This document shows, one piece after another, positions 1-6,965 of a DNA stretch of 10,898 nucleotides. The notes under the pieces are model-generated. The model worked only from the letters and a program-made list of their open reading frames with translations, made no database searches and had not been told where the DNA came from. The DNA is from an uncultured Bacteroidales bacterium. Lineage in GTDB: Bacteria; Bacteroidota; Bacteroidia; Bacteroidales; UBA932. The position numbers and the translations under genes were made by a program. How positions within the stretch are numbered: the stretch's first letter is position 1; each line of letters opens with the position of its first letter. The stretch is taken from assembly GCA_927798505.1 (NCBI GenBank), contig CAKMNE010000040.1, positions 1 to 10,898 of the forward strand, read 5' to 3'.

Positions 1-69
1 GAGGACCCTTACTACAAGGCTAAGTACGACAAGTACAATGAGATAGCTAAGGCTGCTCAGGCTCAGTAA
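1..69 (+). CDS. C-terminal end of an unidentified protein (partial)
   Basis: An open frame enters from the left edge and runs 22 codons to a TAA at 67-69. The visible tail is hydrophilic, with Tyr and Lys (DPYYKAKYDKYNEIAKAA) and ends AQAQ. It looks like a helical, charged C-terminus. It is too short to assign to a family and I do not recognise it. Its last 23 bases overlap the 3' end of the convergent phoH-like gene. The alternative is that the frame is open by chance, but the codon choice resembles the neighbouring genes and a stop just inside a convergent neighbour is common. Confidence 0.55.
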   Translation, partial: EDPYYKAKYDKYNEIAKAAQAQ

Positions 70-1012
70 AGGCCTTTACGATTTTGCTCACCAGAGGGTG
101 TCGCACTATATCTTCATTTCCGAAGACGACGGTGGCGACACCCTTTATGTTTTTCAGTTTGTTCACTCCCTTCAGCAAACCGCTGTCCTCCTTGTTCGGG
201 AGATCGACCTGGGAGGCGTCGCCTGTGACTATGAACTTCGCATCGCAGCCCATTCTGGTAAGGAACATCTTCAGTTGTCCCAGATTGGTGTTCTGGGCTT
301 CATCCAGAATGACGCAGGCCCTGTCGAGGGTGCGTCCGCGCATATAAGCCAGAGGCGCAATCTGTATTGTGCCGTCCTGCATGAATTCCTGCAGTTTGCG
401 GGCCGGTATCATATCCCCCAGCGCATCATAAAGAGGTTGCAGATACGGGTCCAGCTTGTCCTTCAGGTCTCCCGGAAGAAAGCCCAGTCTCTCGCCGGCT
501 TCGACCGCCGGGCGCGTCAGTATGATGCGGCGTATTTCCCTGTTTTTCAGAGCCCTTACCGCCAGCGCTATGGCTATGTATGTCTTGCCGGTTCCGGCCG
601 GACCGAGTGCGAAGACCAGATCATTGTCAAAATAGGCTTTCACCATCTCCTGCTGCTTTGCGTTGCGCGCCCGGATGGCCTTGCCTTCGGTATTGTAAAC
701 TATGATGGATTCGGCTCCCGTCCTGAGATTCTCGGAAGGGGTTACCCCGCTGAAGAGTTCTTCGACATCGTAAACTGTCAGGTTCATTTTGTGATGCCTG
801 CGGTCAACCAGTTCGGCAAATTTCTGGGTAAATTCCTCAAGGTCAGAACTTTTGCCTTCTATTGTTATCTCACTTCCCCTGACTACCGCCTTGACGGTGG
901 GGAAGTATGAGCAGAATTCTTCGATGATTTTGTTTCCTGCGCCATAGATCTCAATGGGATCCATAGCTCCCAAACTTACGGTTTTCTTCATATCAGTTGC
1001 AAATATATTCAT
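47..1012 (-). CDS. phoH: PhoH family ATPase (PhoH-like protein)
   Basis: A 321-residue protein of the PhoH/YbeZ family, cytoplasmic P-loop ATPases linked to RNA metabolism and ribosome or stress functions; the exact substrate is not settled. Residues 1-110 form the N-terminal part, with a KH-like small domain. The ATPase core follows, with Walker A GPAGTGKT at 137-144, the conserved segment TRPAVEAGERLGFLPGD at 166-182 and Walker B VILDEAQN at 234-241, then VTGDASQVDLP at 262-272. Length is normal for the family. I chose the ATG at 1012 because AAGGA lies 9 nt upstream on the minus strand; an in-frame ATG at 991 (314 residues) is the alternative. The frame stays open upstream to about 1507, but that part is antisense to the lipoprotein gene and translates to Ser/Gly/Ala repeats, so it is not real. 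The gene is divergent from the lipoprotein-leuS operon. Its 3' end overlaps the preceding gene by 23 bp. Confidence 0.95.
   Translation of the reverse strand: MNIFATDMKKTVSLGAMDPIEIYGAGNKIIEEFCSYFPTVKAVVRGSEITIEGKSSDLEEFTQKFAELVDRRHHKMNLTVYDVEELFSGVTPSENLRTGAESIIVYNTEGKAIRARNAKQQEMVKAYFDNDLVFALGPAGTGKTYIAIALAVRALKNREIRRIILTRPAVEAGERLGFLPGDLKDKLDPYLQPLYDALGDMIPARKLQEFMQDGTIQIAPLAYMRGRTLDRACVILDEAQNTNLGQLKMFLTRMGCDAKFIVTGDASQVDLPNKEDSGLLKGVNKLKNIKGVATVVFGNEDIVRHPLVSKIVKAFTEPEQP
66..79. repeat. 14-bp perfect palindrome at a convergent gene junction
   Basis: GTAAAGGCCTTTAC reads the same on both strands. It spans the TAA stop of the left-edge gene and lies in the last codons of the phoH-like gene. 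It could fold as a 5-bp stem with a GGCC loop, but no T-tract follows on either strand, so it is not a good intrinsic terminator. It may be chance or a protein-binding site. Confidence 0.35.
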
Positions 1013-1035
1013 TTTCTTTTGTCCTTGTTTCTTCT

Positions 1036-1043
1036 TAAATTTG
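1036..1043 (+). promoter_or_regulatory. Bacteroidetes-type -7 box for the lipoprotein-leuS operon
   Basis: TAAATTTG matches the Bacteroidetes primary-sigma -7 consensus TAnnTTTG exactly. It sits in the 61-bp divergent intergenic region 31 bp before the lipoprotein ATG, so transcription would start near 1050. No TTTG at the usual -33 distance is visible: one lies 14 nt upstream, which is too close. The assignment is inferred from the motif and its position. Confidence 0.4.
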
Positions 1044-1073
1044 TAGGATTGATAATTATACAAGAAAAACCAT

Positions 1074-1811
1074 ATGAAAAAGATTCTGGGACCTGTTGCG
1101 ATCGCTCTTATGGCGCTATGCGTCAGCGGTTGTGATTTCTTTCGCGCTCTTGCCGGACGTCCGACATCAGCCCAACTTCCTAAAGCAGATACCGTTGCTT
1201 CCTGCTGTGCAATTCCCGATACGCTTGCGCTCACAGACACGAGTTCATGCGGTGGCTGCTGTGAAGCCAAGGACAGCACTCTTGCTGCTAAGGACAGCTG
1301 TTGCTGCGCTCCCGCTGACAGTATAGCCAAGACGGATACGCTCTGCTGTCCCGTAGCAGAGCAGGAGCCTGCGGCAGAGCCTGCCACAGAGCCTGCCACA
1401 GAGCCTGCGGCAGAGCCGGAGCCGGAGCCTGAGGCCACCCCGGAGGCACAACCTGCGCCTACGCCTGCGCCTGTACCTGAAACTGTTGAGGAGGCTATCA
1501 TCAGCAATTTAGGGCAGAGAACCGGTTTTCTGAATGTAGGCGTTTCCTACAATGACATCAGACTTACCAATACCGTTGAAAGCGGCTATTACATTCTTAT
1601 CGGCACATTCAGGCAGAAGTCCAATGCCGACAGACTTGCCCGTCAGGCAGCAAAGGCTGGTCTTGAGGTCACCCGCCTTGAATACGCCAACGGCAGGACT
1701 GCTGTGGCTGTCCGGCGCAGCGACAATCTCGGCGATGCCTTTGTGGCTCTCGGCGAGGTGCGCAAACTCAGTTTCACTCCTAAAGATGCCTGCATCCTTG
1801 TAGTAGAATAG
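1074..1811 (+). CDS. Cysteine-rich lipoprotein with C-terminal SPOR domain
   Basis: A 245-residue predicted lipoprotein. Residues 1-19 are a lipoprotein signal peptide (MKK, hydrophobic core) ending in VSG-C20, the likely lipidated cysteine. Residues 44-92 carry four cysteine clusters at regular spacing (C44-C45, C59/C62/C63, C76-C78, C91-C92), separated by Asp/Thr/Ser-rich segments. Residues 98-135 are a Pro/Glu/Ala linker built from EPA[AT] and EP repeats. Residues about 165-245 look like a SPOR domain (GYYILIGTF, helix, [13 protein letters not shown], helix); in other proteins this fold binds denuded peptidoglycan. I infer envelope anchoring with the linker spanning to the cell wall. It is the first gene of the operon and ends 2 nt before leuS. 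The role of the cysteines is unknown: metal binding and disulfide stapling are both possible. No Shine-Dalgarno is visible, as in most genes here. Confidence 0.85.
   Translation: MKKILGPVAIALMALCVSGCDFFRALAGRPTSAQLPKADTVASCCAIPDTLALTDTSSCGGCCEAKDSTLAAKDSCCCAPADSIAKTDTLCCPVAEQEPAAEPATEPATEPAAEPEPEPEATPEAQPAPTPAPVPETVEEAIISNLGQRTGFLNVGVSYNDIRLTNTVESGYYILIGTFRQKSNADRLARQAAKAGLEVTRLEYANGRTAVAVRRSDNLGDAFVALGEVRKLSFTPKDACILVVE
1365..1430 (+). repeat. In-frame tandem repeats encoding the EPA[AT]/EP linker
   Basis: Four 12-bp units of the form GAGCCTGC(G/C)(G/A)CA run from 1365 to 1412 (E-P-A-A or E-P-A-T). Three 6-bp units GAGCC(G/T) follow from 1413 to 1430 (E-P). All units are multiples of three, so slippage would change linker length without breaking the reading frame of the SPOR domain. 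Confidence 0.85.
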
Positions 1812-1813
1812 TT

Positions 1814-4543
1814 ATGGAATACAAATTCAAAGAAATAGAAAGCAAGTGGCAGAAGAAATGGGCCGCAGAAGGCACATACAAAGTCACTGAAGACCCATCC
1901 AAACCCAAGTACTATGTTCTTGACATGTTCCCTTATCCTTCGGGAGCGGGACTTCATGTGGGACATCCTCTCGGGTATATCGCCAGTGACATTTACTCCC
2001 GCTACAAGCGACTCAAGGGCTTCAATGTCCTTCATCCTATGGGTTACGACGCCTTCGGGCTTCCGGCCGAACAGTATGCGATTCAGACAGGCCAGCATCC
2101 TGAGGTGACCACAGAGAAAAACACCGCCCGCTACCGTGAGCAGCTCGACCGCATAGGATTCTCCTATGACTGGGACAGGGAAGTTCGCACCTGTGATCCG
2201 GCTTATTACAAATGGACTCAGTGGGCTTTCCTGAAGATGTTCGACAGCTGGTACGACCCTGCGAAGAATTGTGCCCGACCGATTTCCGAACTGGTGGAAA
2301 GGCTTTCTACCGAGGGCTACGAAGACATTACCCCACAGATTTGGAATTCCGCTTCCGAAAAGGAGAAGTCGGACATACTGATGAGATGGAGGATTGCCTA
2401 TCAGGGCGAGACTTCAGTCAACTGGTGTGAAGGTTTGGGCACCGTGCTTGCCAATGACGAGGTGAAGGACGGACTCAGCGTGCGTGGCGGCTTCCCGGTG
2501 GAGCAGAAGAAAATGAAACAGTGGCAGCTGCGTGTTTCCGCCTATGCCGAGCGCCTGCTTGAGGGCCTGGACAGACTGGATTGGAGCGATTCGCTCAAGG
2601 AAATGCAGCGCAATTGGATTGGCAAGTCCGAAGGAACTGAAGTTGTATTCAATGTCGAGTGCGACGGAAAGACGACACCTGTCACCATATTCACTACCCG
2701 CGTTGACACTATATTCGGAGTGACCTTTATGGTCCTTGCCCCGGAGAGTGAACTTGTAGGCACGCTTACCTCTGCAGCTCACAAGGATGAGGTCGATGCT
2801 TACGTGAAGGAAGTGCGCAAAAAGACCGAAAGGGAGAGGATCTCCGAAACAAAGAGCGTAAGCGGCGTATTCACAGGCTCTTATGGAATCAATCCTCTAA
2901 CGGGAGAAAAGGTCCCTGTATGGGTGAGCGAGTATGTGCTTGCGGGCTATGGTACAGGTGCCATTATGGCTGTGCCGGCTCATGACAGCCGCGACTACGC
3001 CTTTGCAAAGAAATTCAATCTCCCTATAGTCCCTATCATCGAGGGCTGCGACGTTTCCGAATCCTCCTTCGATGCCAAGGAAGGCAAAATGTGCAACAGC
3101 GGCTTCCTTGACGGTATGGACGTGAAACAGGCTATAGAAGCCGCAAAGGACTATGCGGAGGCAAACGGAATTGGCCACCGCAAGACCAACTACCGTCTTC
3201 GCGATGCGATTTTCAGTCGCCAGCGTTACTGGGGCGAGCCTTTCCCGATCTATTACAAGGATGGAATCCCTACCCCTGTGGATGAAAAGGACCTGCCTCT
3301 TGCACTGCCTGAGATCGACTCTTTTACAGTCTCTTCCAACGGCGAGCCGCCTCTTGCGAGGGCTAAGGACTGGACCTACAAGGGTTGGCCGCTGGAGACC
3401 AGCACCATGCCGGGATTCGCGGGATCATCGGCATATTACCTGCGCTATATGGATCCTCACAATTCAGAGGCTCTCGTTAGCAGGGAGGCTGACGAGTATT
3501 GGAAATCCGTAGATCTTTATGTCGGGGGTACCGAGCATGCGACCGGACACCTGATTTACTCCCGTTTCTGGAACAAGTTCCTCTATGATTTGGGATATGT
3601 GTGCTGCGATGAGCCTTTCAAAAAGCTTATCAATCAGGGAATGATTCAGGGCCGCTCCAATTTCGTTTACCGTATTGTCGGCACCAATACCTTCGTATCT
3701 TACGGCCTGAAGGATAAATACGAAACCACCGAAATACATGTGGACGTGAACATAGTCCACAATGACAGGCTTGACCTTGAAGCTTTCAAGGCATGGCGTC
3801 CTGATTATGCCGATGCCGAATTCGTGCTCGAAGACGGTGAGTATGTCTGCGGCTGGGCTGTGGAGAAGATGTCAAAGTCAATGTACAATGTGGTCAATCC
3901 GGATGACATATGTGACAGCTACGGAGCCGATACCCTGCGTCTTTATGAAATGTTCCTCGGCCCTGTGGAGCAGAGCAAGCCTTGGGATACCAAGGGAATA
4001 GACGGTGTGAACCGCTTCCTCAAGAAATTCTGGAGGCTGTTCTACGACCGTGACGGATGGTGCGTGACCGATCAGGAGCCTACAAAGGCTGAACTTAAGG
4101 CTCTTCACAAGCTGATTGCAAAGGAGCAGGAGGATATCGAGAACTTCAGCTACAACACTACCATTTCCGCCTTTATGATAGCTCTCGGAGAACTGGGAGA
4201 TTGTCACAAGAGGGCGATACTCGAGCCTTTGACCGTGCTGCTCTGTCCTTTCGCCCCTCATATTGCAGAGGAGCTCTGGGAGGCTCTTGGACATACTCAG
4301 AGTTGTACCAAGGCAACTTATCCCGAATATGTTGAGGCCTACACAGTGGAGGATAACGTGACCTACCCTGTGCAGTTCAACGGCAAGATGCGTTTCACTG
4401 TGGAAATGCCTAAGGCGGCTACACCGGCCGAAGTTGAGGCCGCTGTGCGTCAGTTGCCTAAGACAGCCCAGTATGTCGGCGAACAGAGTATAGTGAAGGT
4501 GATTGTAGTTCCGGGTAGAATTATCAATATAGTCGTAAAGTAA
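1814..4543 (+). CDS. leuS: Leucyl-tRNA synthetase
   Basis: A 909-residue class I synthetase that charges tRNA-Leu with leucine in the cytoplasm. The HIGH-type motif is HVGH at 48-51 within [16 protein letters not shown]. The CP1 editing domain has the threonine-rich motif [12 protein letters not shown] near 291-302 and [15 protein letters not shown] at 380-394. KMSKS is at 685-689, followed by the anticodon-binding and C-terminal domains. An extra segment of roughly 70 residues (about 612-684) precedes KMSKS, and another at about 148-195 carries [11 protein letters not shown]. Only one cysteine (C205) remains where E. coli LeuRS has its zinc-finger cysteines. I recall both traits as usual for Bacteroidetes enzymes. 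It starts 2 nt after the lipoprotein stop and ends 3 nt before the first yitT-like gene, so it is in one operon with both. No Shine-Dalgarno is visible; translational coupling is likely. Confidence 0.98.
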   Translation: MEYKFKEIESKWQKKWAAEGTYKVTEDPSKPKYYVLDMFPYPSGAGLHVGHPLGYIASDIYSRYKRLKGFNVLHPMGYDAFGLPAEQYAIQTGQHPEVTTEKNTARYREQLDRIGFSYDWDREVRTCDPAYYKWTQWAFLKMFDSWYDPAKNCARPISELVERLSTEGYEDITPQIWNSASEKEKSDILMRWRIAYQGETSVNWCEGLGTVLANDEVKDGLSVRGGFPVEQKKMKQWQLRVSAYAERLLEGLDRLDWSDSLKEMQRNWIGKSEGTEVVFNVECDGKTTPVTIFTTRVDTIFGVTFMVLAPESELVGTLTSAAHKDEVDAYVKEVRKKTERERISETKSVSGVFTGSYGINPLTGEKVPVWVSEYVLAGYGTGAIMAVPAHDSRDYAFAKKFNLPIVPIIEGCDVSESSFDAKEGKMCNSGFLDGMDVKQAIEAAKDYAEANGIGHRKTNYRLRDAIFSRQRYWGEPFPIYYKDGIPTPVDEKDLPLALPEIDSFTVSSNGEPPLARAKDWTYKGWPLETSTMPGFAGSSAYYLRYMDPHNSEALVSREADEYWKSVDLYVGGTEHATGHLIYSRFWNKFLYDLGYVCCDEPFKKLINQGMIQGRSNFVYRIVGTNTFVSYGLKDKYETTEIHVDVNIVHNDRLDLEAFKAWRPDYADAEFVLEDGEYVCGWAVEKMSKSMYNVVNPDDICDSYGADTLRLYEMFLGPVEQSKPWDTKGIDGVNRFLKKFWRLFYDRDGWCVTDQEPTKAELKALHKLIAKEQEDIENFSYNTTISAFMIALGELGDCHKRAILEPLTVLLCPFAPHIAEELWEALGHTQSCTKATYPEYVEAYTVEDNVTYPVQFNGKMRFTVEMPKAATPAEVEAAVRQLPKTAQYVGEQSIVKVIVVPGRIINIVVK

Positions 4544-4546
4544 ATC

Positions 4547-5464
4547 ATGGACAGGAAGAAAGTCTTCGGCCAGGTGCTCGACATGTTTTGGCTGACCGTG
4601 GCTTGTTTCATCTTTGCCTTTGCCTGGGAGGGATTTATGATTCCCAACGGTCTGTCGGCCGGAGGAATGATGGGCCTGTGCACAGTGCTTCAATATGCGA
4701 CAGGAGGCCTTATCCAGGCTCAGTACAGCTATATAGCTGTCAATGCCCTGCTCATCATCATAGCCATGTGGGCTATGGGAATAGGATTCGGCTTCAAGAC
4801 CATCTACAGCATTGTGGTTTCCACACTGGCAATGCAGCTGATTGGCGGAATGGAATTTCTTCATTGCATTCCGGGCCAGTTCTTCTATGTGCGCGAGACC
4901 CTGCTCATACCGGTAATAGCCGGTGTGCTGGAAGGTGTTGGAATAGGAATGGTCATCCGTTATGGAGGCAGTACCGGAGGAACCGATATTGTTGCTCTTA
5001 TGATAAACAAATACTGGCCGGTGTCCCTGAGCAAGGCTTTTCTTATTATGGACTTCTTTATCATAGCCCTGATCCTGTTCCTTCCGGGGAAGGAATTTGC
5101 GGATATGATTTACGGAGTTGTGGAAATCGTGCTCTTCTCCACCGTGCTGGACTTCGTGGTGGCGGGACAGAAATCTTCCTACCAGCTTCTGGTATTCTCC
5201 GACCACTACCAGAAGATTGCAGACCATATTATCAATGATTTGGATAGGGGAGTGACTGTGCTTAAGGCTCAGGGTTGGTTTACCAAAATGGACAAGAATG
5301 TGCTTCTGATTCTGATCAGCAAGAAGGAACTGACCAACTTGATGAAAGAAATCAAGAAGACAGACCCTCGTGCTTTTATGTCAGTTTCTCCGACCAGTAG
5401 TGTATACGGTGAGGGATTTGAGGAAATCAAGGCCGGAATCCCTACCAGCAAAAAAACTAAGTAA
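4547..5464 (+). CDS. YitT family membrane protein, copy 1 (DUF161 + DUF2179)
   Basis: A 305-residue inner-membrane protein. Several hydrophobic segments fill residues 12-30, 40-80, 85-103, 118-136 and 163-205. The family signature GGSTGGTDI is at 140-148, after a glycine-rich helix. Residues about 215-295 form the soluble DUF2179 (ferredoxin-like) domain, with RGVTVLKAQGWFT and SPTSSVYGEGF. The family is widespread and its transport substrate is not established, so no function is claimed beyond membrane protein. It begins 3 nt after leuS, and its TAA shares one base with the ATG of copy 2 (TAATG). Translation of the pair is therefore probably coupled. Confidence 0.92.
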   Translation: MDRKKVFGQVLDMFWLTVACFIFAFAWEGFMIPNGLSAGGMMGLCTVLQYATGGLIQAQYSYIAVNALLIIIAMWAMGIGFGFKTIYSIVVSTLAMQLIGGMEFLHCIPGQFFYVRETLLIPVIAGVLEGVGIGMVIRYGGSTGGTDIVALMINKYWPVSLSKAFLIMDFFIIALILFLPGKEFADMIYGVVEIVLFSTVLDFVVAGQKSSYQLLVFSDHYQKIADHIINDLDRGVTVLKAQGWFTKMDKNVLLILISKKELTNLMKEIKKTDPRAFMSVSPTSSVYGEGFEEIKAGIPTSKKTK

Positions 5465-6402
5465 TGGGTATTTTACAAAACAAATTTTTCAGGGGTGTCA
5501 AGGAGTACCTTATCATCACCCTCGGAATTCTGTGCTATGTGCTTGGATGGAGCCTTTTCCTCGTATCCAATCACCTTGTCGGCGGCGGCGTGACCGGTGT
5601 CGCATCCATAGTGCAGTATGCTTCCGGAGGAGTAATCAAAATGGGTTATACCTATTTTGTAATCAATATACTCCTTTTGATAGCGGCATTGCTTACTCTC
5701 GGACGCAACTTCGGGCTGAAGACAGTTTACGGAATCGTGATGGCCTCCATAGGTCTCAATCTTTTTCAGGACATTCTCCCTCCTGAAATCATTCAGGCTC
5801 TCGCCATCGACAACGGCAAACTGATGTCGGTGATAATGGGTGGTATCCTTGTGGGTGTAGGCATAGGTCTCACCATGTCCCAGGGCGGCAGTACGGGAGG
5901 AACCGACATACTTGCCCTCATAGTGAACAAATACCGCAATGTCTCCCCGGGAAGGATGCTTCTGGCGATAGATGCGGTGATCATCTTCTCATCCTTCTTT
6001 GTGCCTTCCTACAATACAGACGGGTCTTTGGCTTCATTTGCAACCAAGATTACCACGGTAGTGTATGGTTTCATACTCATAGCCATCAACAGCACAGTGC
6101 TGGACCTCGTACTGCAGGGTTCGAAACAGAGCGTGCAGGTGTTCATTTTCTCCAAACACTATCAGGAAATCGCCGATTCCATTACCAGAGATCTCCACAG
6201 AGGGGTCACTGTTTTGGACGGAAAAGGCTGGTACACCAAAAATCCTATCCAGGTCATAATGGTCCTTACACGCAAGTATGACCTGAATATACTTTTGAAA
6301 TATGTGAAGAGCATAGACCCCGATGCATTCCTCTCAGTGTCATCCGTGACGGGTGTCTATGGTAAAGGCTTCGAGTCAATAAAACTTGTACGAAAGAAAT
6401 AA
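5464..6402 (+). CDS. YitT family membrane protein, copy 2 (DUF161 + DUF2179)
   Basis: A 312-residue paralogue of the upstream gene with the same order of parts: hydrophobic segments from residue 15 to about 217, GGSTGGTDI at 141-149, and DUF2179 at about 223-305 (RGVTVLDGKGWYTKN, VYGKGFESIK). Shared landmarks lie within about 10 residues of each other in the two proteins, which points to tandem duplication. It carries an extra hydrophilic stretch (PSYNTDGSLASFATK, 181-195) where copy 1 has a shorter PGKEFAD loop. It is the last gene of the operon; a strong terminator starts 28 bp after its stop. The two proteins may form a heteromer, which is inference. Confidence 0.92.
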   Translation: MGILQNKFFRGVKEYLIITLGILCYVLGWSLFLVSNHLVGGGVTGVASIVQYASGGVIKMGYTYFVINILLLIAALLTLGRNFGLKTVYGIVMASIGLNLFQDILPPEIIQALAIDNGKLMSVIMGGILVGVGIGLTMSQGGSTGGTDILALIVNKYRNVSPGRMLLAIDAVIIFSSFFVPSYNTDGSLASFATKITTVVYGFILIAINSTVLDLVLQGSKQSVQVFIFSKHYQEIADSITRDLHRGVTVLDGKGWYTKNPIQVIMVLTRKYDLNILLKYVKSIDPDAFLSVSSVTGVYGKGFESIKLVRKK

Positions 6403-6430
6403 TTTTCATATTTTTTCGTCCCAGTCCCTT

Positions 6431-6468
6431 AAAAATCCCCATCAGAAGTGCTTCTGATGGGGATTTTT
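6431..6468 (+). terminator. Intrinsic terminator of the lipoprotein-leuS-yitT operon
   Basis: The arms at 6431-6448 (AAAAATCCCCATCAGAAG) and 6451-6468 are perfect reverse complements of 18 bp separated by 2 nt, so the real loop is about 4 nt. The stem runs directly into a run of six T at 6464-6469. Because the outer stem is A5/T5, the element could also act on the minus strand. Confidence 0.93.
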
Positions 6469-6472
6469 TAGA

Positions 6473-6480
6473 TATATTTG
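6473..6480 (+). promoter_or_regulatory. Possible Bacteroidetes -7 box of the AraC-type gene
   Basis: TATATTTG matches TAnnTTTG exactly and lies directly after the operon terminator, 14 bp before the ATG at 6495. Transcription would start near 6487, leaving a leader of only about 8 nt. No -33 TTTG is seen, because that position falls inside the terminator stem. The call rests on the motif alone. Confidence 0.4.
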
Positions 6481-6494
6481 TTCATAGTACCATT

Positions 6495-6965
6495 ATGAAA
6501 CACAAAACTATTCTTGTCCAATTAAAGTTTAAACTGCCGGGGTTTTCCAGAAAAAGAACTCCGGAAAGTTCCCGCGACCAATACCATGCCCGTGATCTTT
6601 CTTACCTTGAGAGCAATGCCGTTTATATGAGCAAGGTGTTTGAAAAGGTTAAAAACTATCTGGAGGAGAAGCGACCGTACCTGTATGGAACTGTCTCCTT
6701 GGGGGAGTTGAGTCAAAAGATCTATGCCAACCGTACCCATGTCTCCAAGGCTGTAAACAAGTATGCCGGGATGAATTACAGCGCCTTTATCAATTCATAT
6801 AGGGTGAAACATGCCGCGGAACTGATTTCAAAGGATCCGCGTATGAAGATGGAGGAAGTGGCAAAACTGTCGGGTTTCAATACCCTGCCCAGTTTCAATG
6901 CTGCTTTCAAGTCAGTTATGAATGAGAGGCCGAGCGAGTATCAGGCCAAGGTGCATCGCAAGTGA
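6495..6965 (+). CDS. Small AraC-type HTH transcriptional regulator
   Basis: A 156-residue protein that is mostly an AraC/XylS DNA-binding domain. Residues 1-45 are basic and resemble no sensor domain I know. Residues about 47-152 hold the two helix-turn-helix units: the first near 68-90 (LGELSQKIYANRTHVSKAVNKY) and the second near 119-142 (EEVAKLSGFNTLPSFNAAFKSV). They are linked by FINSYRVKHAAELI, and the usual closing P-x-x-Y appears as PSEY at 146-149. The family binds DNA at promoters, usually guided by a ligand or partner domain, which is missing here. It may be a stand-alone activator or the output half of a split sensor. It is in its own transcription unit and its 3' end overlaps the convergent pseudouridine synthase gene by 50 bp. 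Its target is unknown. Confidence 0.85.
   Translation: MKHKTILVQLKFKLPGFSRKRTPESSRDQYHARDLSYLESNAVYMSKVFEKVKNYLEEKRPYLYGTVSLGELSQKIYANRTHVSKAVNKYAGMNYSAFINSYRVKHAAELISKDPRMKMEEVAKLSGFNTLPSFNAAFKSVMNERPSEYQAKVHRK

Noticed and set aside
98..910. A 270-codon + strand open frame
   Set aside because: It lies wholly antisense to phoH and resembles no protein family. phoH has clear catalytic motifs, so this is a shadow frame.
1013..1507. Upstream extension of the phoH-like frame (about 165 codons) rich in Ser, Gly and Ala
   Set aside because: It is exactly antisense to the signal peptide, Cys repeats and linker of the lipoprotein gene, and its repeats mirror that gene's EPA codons. The AAGGA-preceded ATG at 1012 gives a normal-length PhoH protein.
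3878..5227. A 449-codon minus strand open frame
   Set aside because: It crosses the leuS/yitT junction on the opposite strand, is rich in His and Ser with no domain signature, and is explained by the codon bias of the real genes.
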